Below, one piece after another: positions 17,688-26,829 of a stretch of DNA of 64,000 nucleotides (within the stretch, counting starts at the first letter, position 1; every line of letters begins with the position of its first letter). The notes under the pieces are model-generated. The model saw nothing but the letters and a program-made list of their open reading frames with translations. It was not told the origin of the DNA and made no database searches. The translations under genes were made by a program, and so were the position numbers. Source of the stretch: Geminicoccaceae bacterium (GTDB lineage Bacteria; Pseudomonadota; Alphaproteobacteria; Geminicoccales; Geminicoccaceae); assembly GCA_020638495.1 (NCBI GenBank), contig JACKIN010000012.1:60455-124454 (forward strand), in the 5' to 3' direction.

Positions 17688-17814
17688 CGGCTCTCCTCTC
17701 CCGGGGCAGGCTGGATCACATTGCGATAGACAAAACCCAGCAAAAGCCTAGTGACGTTAGCAGCGATCTGCCCTGTCCCCAAGAGGTGATTGCCGTGCGA
17801 ATCATTACCGAAGT

Positions 17815-18273
17815 ATGGATGCGGCATGGCAACATCATCCAGAGGATGAAACCGGGCGCGCGCCGGCTTCCGCCCGGCGCTCACCCGGGACGCGGCAGGT
17901 GAACCCGGCGTTGACGGCGACGCAGGAGGAGCTGGTCCGCCTGCTCGTGCTCCGGCTGCGCGAGGGCGGGCTGGAGTTCGAGCGGCGGGTGCGCGAGTTC
18001 GTCCAGGAGGCCCCGGTGCCGCGCTACATGCATGTGGACGAGCTGGACCGGCGCTTGGCGGCGCGCTTCGAGCGGCGCATCCTGGCCCTCGAGCAGGCGC
18101 TGGATGGAAGAATCGATGCGGATCGCGTCGCCCTAGGCTACTCCTGGACCGCGGGCGCGATTTCGGTCGGCGGCGGCGTGGCTGCCTCGCCTGAAGGCGC
18201 CGGCCCGACCGCATCGGGTGGTGCGGCCCTCTCCGCCGCCCACCGGTCTGGAGCCGATGGGCTCGGGGAGTGA
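17815..18273 (+). CDS. Hypothetical protein, uncertain
   Basis: A possible 152-residue protein, the only plus-strand candidate in this part. The middle (ALTATQEELVRLLVLRLREG, then ELDRRLAARFERRILALEQ) looks like two charged amphipathic helices, and the C-terminus is glycine/alanine-rich. No family was recognised. An internal GTG near 17899 would remove an atypical basic N-terminus. The gene overlaps the presumed 3' end of the sorbosone dehydrogenase gene and lies in the frameshift-rich patch, so its true extent is doubtful. Confidence 0.35.
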   Translation: MDAAWQHHPEDETGRAPASARRSPGTRQVNPALTATQEELVRLLVLRLREGGLEFERRVREFVQEAPVPRYMHVDELDRRLAARFERRILALEQALDGRIDADRVALGYSWTAGAISVGGGVAASPEGAGPTASGGAALSAAHRSGADGLGE

Positions 18274-19595
18274 CCGAGCCATCGGCAGCGGCGACACGCC
18301 AGACGGTGTTGCCGGCGTCGTCGGCGATCAGCAGGGCGCTGGTGCCGTCGATGGCGACGCCCACGGGGCGGCTGCGGGCTTGGTCGCCGTCGAGGAAGCC
18401 TGTCACCACGTCCTCGGCCGGCATGCCGTTCTCGAACGGAATGTAGACTACCTTGTAGCCGTTGAAGAATGTCCGGTTCCAGCTGCCGTGCTCGCCGACG
18501 AAAGCGCCGTTCGCGAACGCCTCGGGCATTGCCCTGATCCCATGGTGAAGGCCATGCCCAGCGGTGCCACGTGGCTGGAGAGCGCGTAGTCCGGCGCTAT
18601 CGCCTGCTCCACCATCTCGGGCGAGGCGGGTGCACGCGCACGTCGACGTGATCACCGTAGTAGCTCCAGGGCCAGCCGTAGAAGCCGCCGTCCTGCACCG
18701 AGGTCATGTAGTCGGGCACCCGTGTTCGGTCCAAGCTCGTCGCGTTCGTTGACGACGGTCCAGAGGGTGCCTGTCTCGGGTGGAAGGTCAGGCCGTTGGG
18801 GTTCCTCAGGCCGGAGGAGCATAGACCTGGCTCGCACCGGTGGCCCGGTCCACCTCCCAGATCGCGGCGCGGCCCTTCTCGGCCTCCATCCCGCGCTCCG
18901 CCGCGTTGGAGTTCGAGCCGACCTGAGACGTAGAGGTGTCGGGCATCGGGGCCGAGGGCGAGATCCTGGTCCAGTGGTGGTTGATGGGGCCACCGGGGAG
19001 CGGTGTTATCGTCTGCAGGTCTCCCCGCCGACCTCGGTGGCACTGAGCTCGTACGGATAGGGCGACGATCTCGTCGGCCTCGGCGACGTAGAGCGTCCTG
19101 TCGTGCCAGCCACGCCGAACGGCGAATGCAGGCCGGTCAAGAGGTCGCTGCGCCTCGTCCACCATGCCGTCCCGGTCGGTGTCCCGCAGCAGCGTGACGA
19201 GATTGCTCTCCGGCTGCTCACCGCCGCCGCCCTTGGCCAGCGACATGATCCAGCCGCGGATATAATCCTTGGGCTGCGGCAGAGGCTTGCCCGATGGCCC
19301 GCGCGACTGGACCACGAGCACGTCACCGTTGGGGAGGGTGGACGGTCCGGGGTTGGCGAGGTCGGTGGCGTAGGCGCTGACCGTCAGGCTCTCTGGCACG
19401 ACCGGCGTCTGTCCTTCCTGCCAGCCGACCACCTCGGCGAGCTTGATGCTGGCGAGGAGGGGTTGCCGCGGCTCTGGCAGCACCGGGTCCGGGCCGATCT
19501 GCCGGCTGACATCGAAGTCGTCGGGGGCCATCGTCGCAGGCGGCCAGCGCGAGGAGGCTGATGGCACCGACAGCGGCATATGTGGTGCGGCTCAT
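18265..19595 (-). pseudogene. PQQ-type sorbosone/glucose dehydrogenase-like gene with many frameshifts
   Basis: Fragments in all three minus-strand frames line up in order as one soluble quinoprotein-type sugar dehydrogenase. They run from a lipoprotein signal (MSRTTYAAVGAISLLALAAC, ATG 19595), through DFDVSRQIGPDPVLPEPRQP, LPNGDVLVVQSRGP, SPFGVAG, TLYVAEADEIV, LPGGPINHHWT, VGSNSNAAERGMEAEKGRAA, SGLRNPNGLTF, VPDYMTSVQDGGFYGWPWSY and GAFVGEHGSWNRTFFNGYKV, to NTVWRVAAADG near 18270. At least eight frame changes are needed. One, near 19530, sits in a run of five C. The residues within fragments are highly conserved. The 3' boundary is approximate. Confidence 0.8.
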
Positions 19596-20031
19596 GAGGA
19601 CCACCTCGAGGATGCGGAAGCGCGCCGCATGAGGCCGCTGGCGATGAGTGCCGCGACGGTCAGTGCGGAGAGCACGAGGCCACTCGGCACGACAGCGGTC
19701 CATCCGTCCCGGGCGTGGACCAGTTGTTCAGAAAGGCGAGCGCCAGCACGAGGACGCCGAGGCCGATGTGAGACCACCGATGGCCCGGCCGGTGCGTCAG
19801 CGTCGCGATGATGCTCACGAGCAGCGCACAGCCGCCCACCACGATGCCGACCAGCAGCAGCCAAGCCGAGAAGTGCTGCCACATGAGGTAGGAGGTTCGC
19901 CAGTAGGCGAGGTCGGTCAGCAGCGCGAGCGTGAAGCAGACGACAGGGAAGGGTGTCAGGGTTGCCAGAAGCATGTCCGCGTAGTCGTGGACGCCCCGGC
20001 GATACCCGTCAACGGGCCGTGCATGAGCCAT
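19592..20031 (-). pseudogene. DUF2231 membrane protein gene, frameshifted
   Basis: The N-terminal half (ATLTPFPVVCFTLALLTDLAYW, SAWLLLVGIVVGG, RWSHIGLGVLVLALAFLNN) is in one frame; the end (VHARDGWTAVVPSGLVLSAL, then a helix and SGLMRR) is in another, joined by a one-base change near 19720. Together they form a four-helix DUF2231 protein, a family often found beside sorbosone dehydrogenases. Its TGA overlaps the next gene's ATG at 19595 (ATGA), so the two were arranged as a real operon. Function is unknown; heme or electron-transfer roles have been suggested for relatives. Confidence 0.72.
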
Positions 20032-20103
20032 CGCAGTCTCAGTGGTGCCGCCTCCCGAACGGCCGTGGGGGACGGCAGGGGTTCCTGAAGACTGCGCCTG
20101 GCG

Positions 20104-21086
20104 TCAGGCCTCCGCGACCCGGATCTTGCGCCGGCCCATCGCTTCGAGGATGCGCGTCCGCTGGCTGTCGATGAGCACGGCGAGGAAGATGATGGTCGCC
20201 GTCACCAGCGGTGATGTAGGTTGGCGTTGGTCATCACGAGGCCGTTCTCGACGGTCTGGATGAGGATGGCGCCGAAGACGGTGCCGATCACCCCGCCGCG
20301 CCCGCCGAAGAGGCTGGTGCCGCCGAGCACGGCGGCGGCGATCACCGGGAACTCCTTCTGGAAGCCGAAGGTCGAGGAGGCGGCCGCCACCTGGGCGATC
20401 GAGACGAGGCCGCCGAGCGCCGCGCAGAGGCCGCAGATGCAGTAGACCGCGAACAGCACCAGCGGCACGTTGATGCCGGCCTTGCCGGCGGCGACCGGGT
20501 CCTGGCCCACGGCATAGACCTGGCGGCCGAAGGGCGTCTCGCGCAGCACGATCCAGGCCAGGGCGAAGACCGCAGCGAACATCCAGATCGCCCAGGGCAC
20601 GCCCAGATAGCTGGTCCGGCCGAGGCTCATGATCGGCTCGGCGACGAACACCATGCGGGTGTCGGTCATCCAGAGGGCGGCACCGCGCAGGATGAACAGC
20701 ATCGCCAGCGTGATGATGAAGGGGTGCAGGCCCCGCATCTGGACGACGAAGAAGCCGTTGACGGCACCGAGGGCGAGACCGATCAGGGCGACCAGCGGGA
20801 AGGAGACGACGACCGGCAGGTCGCCCAGGTAGAGGGCGAGGATGGCGACGCCGACATACATCACCGCACCCACCGAGAGGTCGATGCCGGCGGTGAGCAG
20901 CACGAAGGTGATGCCGATCGCCATGATCGCGATATGCGACGACTGGGTGACGATGTTGGTGAAGTTGCCGAGCGTCAGGAAGCGGTCGGAGAGGCTGGCG
21001 AAGATGACCAGCACCACGACGAACGCGATCAGCGGGGCGTTCTGCAGGACCACGAGGGCGAGGCGGCGGCCGGCGGTTCCCGACAT
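20104..21086 (-). CDS. Sugar ABC transporter permease, RbsC-type, with C-terminal frameshift
   Basis: The RbsC-family inner-membrane permease starts at ATG 21086, overlapping the ATPase stop (TGATG). The family core is complete: TAGIDLSVGAVMYVG, GLHPFIITLAMLFILRG, and AAVLGGTSLFGGRGGVIGT. After ENGLVMTNAN the frame runs into a premature stop at 20202. The expected tail (PLVTATIIFLAVLIDSQRTR, then RRKIRVAEA) continues in another frame to a stop at 20104. Short C runs around 20205-20222 look collapsed, so a sequencing error is likely. If real, the last helix would be lost. Confidence 0.85.
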
Positions 21087-22609
21087 CAGGCCACGTCCGC
21101 CAGATTCTTGAGCATGGCCGTCTCGAGGATGCGCTCGCTGTCGAACTCGTGGCGCTCGTGGATGCCGGTGATCTCGCCGTGGCTCATCACGAGGATGCGG
21201 TCGCACATGCCGATCAGCTCCTCCATCTCGGACGAGATGAAGAGCACGGCGGTGCCCTCGGCGACCAGCTGGTTGACGATCTTGTAGACCTCGAACTTCG
21301 CACCGACGTCGATGCCGCGGGTCGGCTCGTCGAGGATGAAGACCTTCGGCTGGCGGAGCAGCCACTTGCCGATCACGACCTTCTGCTGGTTGCCGCCCGA
21401 CAGGTTCTTGACCAGCATGCCGCGGTAGTCGGTGGTGTTGATCTGGACCCGCCGGCTGACCTCGGCGACATCGTCCTCGAGCCGGCTGCGCGCGATCCAG
21501 CCGGTGAGCGAGCGCGCATAGGCGCGGAGCGAGGGCAGGGCGGTGTTGTCGGCGATCGTGGCCTCCATCATCAGGCCCTCGCCACGCCGGTCCTCGGTCA
21601 GGAACGCCATGCCGTGGCGCATGCAGGCTTCGGGCGAGACCTCGGTCAGGGTCGTGTCGCCGACGGCGATGCGGCCGGCCTCGAACGGGTCGAGGCCGAA
21701 GAGGATGCGGGCGAGCTCGGAGCGGCCGGCACCCATCAGCCCGGCGACGCCCAGGACCTCGCCTTCGTGCAGGGTGAAGGAGACATCCCGGACCACGCCG
21801 GACTGGGTGATGCCCTCGACCTCGAGTGCGGGAACGGTGGTGGGCTCAGTGTCGCGGGGCGGGAACAGGTTCTCGATCTTGCGACCGACCATGAGCGAGA
21901 TCAGCGTGTCGATGGGCATCTCGTCGCGCGGCCCGCCGCCGACCAGATGGCCGTCGCGCAGCACCTGGATGGTGTCGCAGACGCGCAGCACGTCGCCCAG
22001 AATGTGGCTGATGTAGATCAGTGCTATGCCCTGTGCGCGCAGCCGCTCCATGATGGTGAAGAGCTTCTCGGTCTCGCGTCTGGTGAGCGAGGTGGTCGGC
22101 TCGTCGAGCAGGATGATGCGGGCGTCCTGGCTCAGCGCCTTGGCGATCTCGACGAGCTGCCGCTCGCCCTGGCTGAGCTTGCCGACCGGGGTGGCGGGCG
22201 GGTAGCGGACGTCGACCATGTCGAGCAGCTCGCGCGTGCGCTGACCGATGCGGCCCCGATCGATCAGCGGCAGCCGGCCGAGGCGCCGGGGGAAGCCGCT
22301 GATGAAGATGTTCTCCTCGATCGAGAGGTTCTCGAAGAGGTTGAGCTCCTGATGGATGAAGGCGAGGCCGGCCTCCTGGGCGTCGCGCGGCCCGGTCGGC
22401 CGGTAGGGCCGGCCGTCGAGGGTGATGCTGCCGGCATCCGCCTGGTGGATGCCGCCCAGGATGTTCATCGTCGTCGACTTGCCCGAGCCGTTCTCGCCGA
22501 CGAGGCCGAGGATCTCGCCCCGGTGCAGCGCGAAGCTCACCGCGTGCAGCACCTCGACGCCGAAGAAGCTCTTGGAGAGGCCGTCGAGGCGCAGGATCTC
22601 GGCTGCCAT
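21086..22609 (-). CDS. Sugar ABC transporter ATP-binding protein, RbsA-type (double ATPase)
   Basis: A 507-residue CUT2-family ATPase with two nucleotide-binding domains. Domain 1 has Walker A GENGSGKST (38-46), signature LSQGERQ, and Walker B ILLDEPTTSL. Domain 2 has the degenerate Walker A GLMGAGRSE, signature LSGGNQQK, and FILDEPTRGID. It energises import of a pentose-like sugar through the two flanking RbsC-type permeases. It is unusual in sitting between two permease genes, suggesting a heterodimeric channel. Start ATG 22609 is two bases after the preceding stop. Confidence 0.95.
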   Translation of the reverse strand: MAAEILRLDGLSKSFFGVEVLHAVSFALHRGEILGLVGENGSGKSTTMNILGGIHQADAGSITLDGRPYRPTGPRDAQEAGLAFIHQELNLFENLSIEENIFISGFPRRLGRLPLIDRGRIGQRTRELLDMVDVRYPPATPVGKLSQGERQLVEIAKALSQDARIILLDEPTTSLTRRETEKLFTIMERLRAQGIALIYISHILGDVLRVCDTIQVLRDGHLVGGGPRDEMPIDTLISLMVGRKIENLFPPRDTEPTTVPALEVEGITQSGVVRDVSFTLHEGEVLGVAGLMGAGRSELARILFGLDPFEAGRIAVGDTTLTEVSPEACMRHGMAFLTEDRRGEGLMMEATIADNTALPSLRAYARSLTGWIARSRLEDDVAEVSRRVQINTTDYRGMLVKNLSGGNQQKVVIGKWLLRQPKVFILDEPTRGIDVGAKFEVYKIVNQLVAEGTAVLFISSEMEELIGMCDRILVMSHGEITGIHERHEFDSERILETAMLKNLADVA

Positions 22610-22611
22610 CT

Positions 22612-23658
22612 CTAGCCCCGCATGATGATGCGCTGGCGCATGGCGTCGATGATCGCGGCGAAGAGGATGACCCCGCCTTTGACCGCGAAGACGACGAAGA
22701 GCGACATGCCGAGCAGCTTGAGGCTGGTGTCGATGACCACGAGGAAGAGGACGCCGCCCACGGTCCAGACGATCTTGCCCTTGCCGCCGGCGAGGCTGGT
22801 GCCGCCGATCACCACGGCGGCGATGATATCGAGCAGGATGCGCTGGCCGAGCACCGGCGTGCCGGTCTCGAGTCGGCCGGTGAAGAGGATCGAGGCGATG
22901 GCGGCGCAGACGCCCGAGATCACGAAGGTCCAGAGGATGGCCGTGCCGACCGGCACGCCGGAGATTTCCGCCGCCTTGCGGTTGATGCCGATGGCGTAGA
23001 GCCAGCGGCCGAAGACCGTGTGGCCGAGCAGGAGATGGGCGGAGATGCCCACGGCGAGCGCCACCCAGAGCGCGTTCGGCACGCCATAGGCGCTGCCCTG
23101 GCCGATCAGGACGAAGGCCTTGGGCAGGCCGGCGATGCTGCTCGTCTCGCTGTGCCCGGTCGTGTACCAGATGGCCGTCCCGCTGAGGAACATCAGGCCG
23201 GTGAGTGTCACGATGATGGGCGGCATGCCGAGCCGGGTGCAGCAGAAGCCGTTGAACCAGCCGATCAGCCCGCCGATGAGCAGGAAGGTCAGGATGCCGG
23301 CCGGCACGGCGAGCGGCGAGCCGCCGAGATAGCCGCCGTCGGCGGTCATCACCGAGGCACCGACGACGCTGGCGAAGGCGATGATGCTGGTGACCGAGAG
23401 GTCGATGCCGGCGACGATCAGGACGAACGTCTGGCCGATCGCCACCACCAGGAGGGGCAGCATGTCGGTGAGCATGTTGGAGAGCGAGCTCGCCGTCGCA
23501 ATCTCGGGCACGATCGGCCAGACCGCCAGGAAGTAGGCGGTGGTCAGATAGAAGACGAGATACTCGGAGAGGATCAGCCGCTCCAGCCAACCCCGCGTCC
23601 GGACACCGCCAGCGGTCCTGGTCGCGGCATTGCCGGAAGCACCGGCCGTCCTCAGCAC
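22612..23658 (-). CDS. Sugar ABC transporter permease, RbsC-type (first copy)
   Basis: A 348-residue CUT2 permease with a long polar N-terminus (about 25 residues) before the first helix. Conserved segments are VAGIDLSVTSIIAFASVVG, GWFNGFCCTRLGMPPIIVTL, and AAVVIGGTSLAGGKGKI. It probably forms the membrane channel with the second permease at 20104-21086. The frame starts at GTG 23658. It follows the binding-protein gene by 114 bases that contain a strong hairpin. Confidence 0.93.
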   Translation of the reverse strand: MLRTAGASGNAATRTAGGVRTRGWLERLILSEYLVFYLTTAYFLAVWPIVPEIATASSLSNMLTDMLPLLVVAIGQTFVLIVAGIDLSVTSIIAFASVVGASVMTADGGYLGGSPLAVPAGILTFLLIGGLIGWFNGFCCTRLGMPPIIVTLTGLMFLSGTAIWYTTGHSETSSIAGLPKAFVLIGQGSAYGVPNALWVALAVGISAHLLLGHTVFGRWLYAIGINRKAAEISGVPVGTAILWTFVISGVCAAIASILFTGRLETGTPVLGQRILLDIIAAVVIGGTSLAGGKGKIVWTVGGVLFLVVIDTSLKLLGMSLFVVFAVKGGVILFAAIIDAMRQRIIMRG

Positions 23659-23729
23659 GGCAGATCCCAGCTCGGCTGGCTCATCGTCACCGCCAACTCA
23701 CCCACGTCCTTCTCGCCTGCGGCAAAGGG

Positions 23730-23757
23730 CCGGCCCGCGCTTGTCGGCGCGGGCCGG
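23730..23757. promoter_or_regulatory. Intercistronic hairpin between binding-protein and permease genes
   Basis: A perfect 11-bp inverted repeat (23730-23740 and 23747-23757, 6-base loop) lies 16 bases after the binding-protein stop codon and before the permease gene. It has the same placement as the hairpin at 9185-9213 in the other ABC operon. It probably tunes expression of the permease genes relative to the binding protein. Confidence 0.6.
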
Positions 23758-23772
23758 TGGATCATGACGAGG

Positions 23773-24786
23773 CTATTGCTGCTGCTGCCAGACGATGTAG
23801 CCCCACATCTGGTCGCGGACCTCCTCGAGGTTGGCCGCGGTGATGACGAAGCCCGGGTCGAGCAGGAGCTTGTCGACCTGCTTGCCGGCCCAGAGGTCCT
23901 CGAAGGCGCCGAACGCCATGTCGACCTCGAGGAAGAGGTTCTGCACGCCGCAGGCGTCGAGATAGCCGTCGATCAGCCGCTGGTAGGCGCCCTCGTCGCC
24001 GTCGAACCCGCCGAACAGGACGTGGCCCTCTTCGCCGCGCGGATGCCACTTGCCGGCGATCTTGAGCGCCTGCTCGATCTGCGGGTGGAGGAAGTCCGAG
24101 GAGGTGACGAGGAAGTTGATGTCGGGGTTGGCCTGCAGCGCGTTGGTCAGGCCGGCGAACGCCTTGTCGGCGTTCCATTCGGTCGAGACGCGGGCCACGA
24201 CCTCGATCAGGTCGGGATGCTGGTCGACGATGTCGAAGAAGCCGTCGCGGCGCTGGATGGCGTTCACGTCGCCGAGGTCGCCGATCAGGATGCAGGCCTT
24301 GTAGGTGCCGCCCATGGCCTTGGCCTCGTCGACCAGGAACTGGACGGTGTCCTGCATGATCTTGCGGTTGTCGGCCTGGATGGCCACCGAATAGGCGTCG
24401 CTCTCGGCCGGCGGGCGGTTGAAGTGGACCATCGGGATGCCGGCCTCGTTGGCCGCCCGGATCGCCGGGATGACCGCGTTGGCGTCGGTCTGGATGATCA
24501 GGATGCCGTCGACCTCGCGCTCGATCATGGCGCGAACCTGCTCGAACTGGCGGTTGTCGTCGAAGTCCGAGATGGCCTCGAGGGTCTCCCAGCCGCGCTC
24601 CGCCGCTTCGGCGCGCATGATCTCGATGCCGGACACCCAGAAGGGCGAGACGAGGCTGTCGAAGAGGAGGGCCACGGTCTTGCCCTCCTGCGCCTTGACC
24701 ATGATCGGCAGGCCGGCCGTGCCCGCGGCGAGCAGGGCACCCACTGTGAACGAACGACGCGAGACCCTCGGTTCGATTTTACGCAT
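23773..24786 (-). CDS. Sugar ABC transporter substrate-binding protein, RbsB-type
   Basis: A 337-residue periplasmic-binding protein of the type I (ribose/galactose) fold. The N-terminus contains a twin-arginine-like motif (SRRSFTVGALLAAG), so export may use Tat. Family elements include TVALLFDSLVSPFWVSGIEIM, VDGILIIQTDANAVIPAIR, IPMVHFNRPP, ACILIGDLGDVNA and FGGFDGDEGAYQ. The ribosome binding site AGGGAGGTG just before ATG 24786 fixes the start. Context (lactonase gene 84 bases upstream, same strand) suggests D-apiose or a related pentose as ligand. Confidence 0.92.
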   Translation of the reverse strand: MRKIEPRVSRRSFTVGALLAAGTAGLPIMVKAQEGKTVALLFDSLVSPFWVSGIEIMRAEAAERGWETLEAISDFDDNRQFEQVRAMIEREVDGILIIQTDANAVIPAIRAANEAGIPMVHFNRPPAESDAYSVAIQADNRKIMQDTVQFLVDEAKAMGGTYKACILIGDLGDVNAIQRRDGFFDIVDQHPDLIEVVARVSTEWNADKAFAGLTNALQANPDINFLVTSSDFLHPQIEQALKIAGKWHPRGEEGHVLFGGFDGDEGAYQRLIDGYLDACGVQNLFLEVDMAFGAFEDLWAGKQVDKLLLDPGFVITAANLEEVRDQMWGYIVWQQQQ

Positions 24787-24843
24787 GATCACCTCCCTGG
24801 TTGGCACTGAAAGGCGCAGCGGTGGCGGCGCCTTTGGTTGGCT

Positions 24844-24856
24844 GCTGAGTATACCA
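24844..24856 (-). promoter_or_regulatory. Candidate GntR operator ahead of RbsB-type transporter operon
   Basis: GCTGAGTATACCA, 58-70 bases before ATG 24786. It contains the near-palindrome GAGTATACCACTC and matches 11 of 13 bases of the site ahead of apsD. It lies in the 84-base gap after the lactonase gene, where a promoter for the transporter operon is expected. Confidence 0.45.
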
Positions 24857-24870
24857 CTCGGCCCCTCGGC

Positions 24871-26793
24871 TCAAGTGCCGGCGAAGAGCACGGCAAGAGG
24901 CGGCAGGGTCGTTTCGGTCCCATGCCAGGCCGGTGCTGCGGTGGGCGGCCAGTCAGGCGCCCGCGCCGGCCCGGCGGCGGCCGCCGCATCGAGCAGATGC
25001 CCCGTCACCGGTCGGTCGAGGCGGAGCGCCGTCGGCTCCGGACGGAGGTTGGCGACCAGCAGGCGGGTCTTTCCGTCCTCCAGCCATGCCAGTCCCGCCA
25101 CGCCTTCGCCCCCTGTCTCGACCGGCACGCGCTCGGCGCCGCTGGCGGCGCACAGCGCGGCCATGACGTGGAAGACGGGCCAGGTCTCGCCGCTCTCGGA
25201 AGCCAGCCCGGAAGGCCCGGCCAGGTGGTTGAGCGACAGGGTCGCGACGCCGCCTTCGGCCATGGCGGTGGCGTAGCCGACGCTCCAGGCGGCGGCGAGG
25301 AGACCCCGCTGCCGCGGGTCGTCCTCGGCCATGGCGATCCGCTCGGCCTTCGGGTTGCCGGCGGTGGCCGTGCCGTAGGGGTTGTGGCGCATGGCGATGG
25401 CCGACGGCCCGATATGCAGCGCTTTGCCCGGCGCCATCGCAGCCATGCTCAGGAGCACGGCCGGCAAGGCCTCGAGCGTCTCCATCACCGAGCGGTCGTC
25501 GGCGGCATGGACGATCGGCGTGGTGGTGCAGGAGATGCCGTCGATGGTCGCGGCCGGCGGGCGCTTGCGGTTCAGCTCGGTGAAGTAGCTGCACATGCCG
25601 CCGAGGATGGCGCTCCTCGGGAAGGCCCTGCGCGCCTGGTTGTAGATGTGGCCGAGGTCGGCCACGTCCGGCCAGGGGCCGACCGGCTGGATGCTCTTCA
25701 GGTAGGGGGCGGGGCAGGGCAGGACGCGCTCGGGCGCGAGGCCGGCGGCCTTGCAGGCGGCGGCCGCCTCGTCCAGGGCCTCGGCCGGGCGCCGGCCGGC
25801 GGGCAGGACCAGCTCGAGCTGCACGGCAGCGCCCAGTCGCTGCGCGAGGCCCGCATAGTCGGCGAGGCTCTGGGCGAAGTCGTCGCTGCCGACCTCCGCG
25901 TAGGCGGTGATGAAGGCGGGGCGGAGCCGGGCGGCGGGATTGCTGTCGGAGCCGGCTGCCGCGCGATGCTCCGGCATAACCCCGAGGCCGATCGCCGGCA
26001 CTCGTCCGGCAACGGTGTCGCCGAGGCGCAGCCCGACGCCGTTCGTCGTGTCGGAGGGCCGGGCAGGCGCGCTGCCCTCGAAGGTGACGGTGATGCGCTG
26101 GCGCAGCCGCTGGCCCGGCTCGATCCGGTAGGGCCAGGGATCGAGCAGCGAGCCGACATAGGTCTTGTAGGAGGCGTCGGTCCAGTTGCGCTGGTCCTCC
26201 ATCTCGAAGATGGTTTCCGGGTCGTGCGGCAGCGCCGCTTCCATCCGGCAGGTGACGAAGAGGCCGGGTGCCATCTCGTGGCGCAGGGCGCGGATGTCGA
26301 AGATCGGCTGGCCCGGGCTGATGAGCTCCGGGAAGGTCGTCTCGCTGGCCCTGCCGTCCTTGTGGGTCACGGTGACCGGCTGGCCGGCGACGCCGAGGAT
26401 CGGGTGGAGGACGACGAAGCCCGTGCGGTTGGTGAGGAAGCCGTTCTTCGCCTCGGCCTCGACCACGACGTCGAGTCGCCCGTCGGCGGCACCGGTGATG
26501 GTCTGGCGGTAGTGGTAGTCGATCTCGTCCTGGCGGACGACGCCCTCCAGCTCGACCGTGAAGCCGCTCTCGTCCTGCTCCTGGCGGAGCGTGGTGAGCG
26601 CGGCAGGCGGGGTCCGCCAGCTCGCGTCGCGCACGAGGTAGTCGATGCCCCGGATGGCCTCGAGGCGGGCGTAGCGCACATAGCGGACCGCGGCACCCTC
26701 GAGGTCGATCGACAGAGGCCCGGCCTCGAGCCGCTGCATCGGGGTCGGCGGCTGCGTCGTGCCGTAGAGGATCGGATCGTCGTTCGCAGCCAT
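24871..26793 (-). CDS. apnL: Probable D-apionate lactonase
   Basis: A 640-residue cytosolic protein resembling ApnL, the lactonase that opens D-apionolactone to D-apionate after apiose oxidation. Recognisable elements are the N-terminal PILYGTTQPPTPMQRLEAG and AVRYVRYARLEAIRGIDYLV, and mid-protein GGMCSYFTELNRKRPPA. No classical serine-hydrolase motif is seen. ATG 26793 has GGGAGG upstream and is preferred to ATG 26805. It follows the GntR regulator gene by 36 bases, probably as one transcript. Lactonase activity is a family inference supported by the neighbouring apsD-, apnO- and RLP-like genes. Confidence 0.7.
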   Translation of the reverse strand: MAANDDPILYGTTQPPTPMQRLEAGPLSIDLEGAAVRYVRYARLEAIRGIDYLVRDASWRTPPAALTTLRQEQDESGFTVELEGVVRQDEIDYHYRQTITGAADGRLDVVVEAEAKNGFLTNRTGFVVLHPILGVAGQPVTVTHKDGRASETTFPELISPGQPIFDIRALRHEMAPGLFVTCRMEAALPHDPETIFEMEDQRNWTDASYKTYVGSLLDPWPYRIEPGQRLRQRITVTFEGSAPARPSDTTNGVGLRLGDTVAGRVPAIGLGVMPEHRAAAGSDSNPAARLRPAFITAYAEVGSDDFAQSLADYAGLAQRLGAAVQLELVLPAGRRPAEALDEAAAACKAAGLAPERVLPCPAPYLKSIQPVGPWPDVADLGHIYNQARRAFPRSAILGGMCSYFTELNRKRPPAATIDGISCTTTPIVHAADDRSVMETLEALPAVLLSMAAMAPGKALHIGPSAIAMRHNPYGTATAGNPKAERIAMAEDDPRQRGLLAAAWSVGYATAMAEGGVATLSLNHLAGPSGLASESGETWPVFHVMAALCAASGAERVPVETGGEGVAGLAWLEDGKTRLLVANLRPEPTALRLDRPVTGHLLDAAAAAGPARAPDWPPTAAPAWHGTETTLPPLAVLFAGT

Positions 26794-26829
26794 GCTGCCT
26801 CCCATTGTTCCTTTGTGGTCGCGGCGCGC

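Noticed and set aside
17261..18655. A single 464-codon minus-strand protein joining sorbosone-dehydrogenase and MAPEG sequences
   Set aside because: The middle third has no resemblance to any family; it is an accidental fusion of two separate genes through a frameshifted region.
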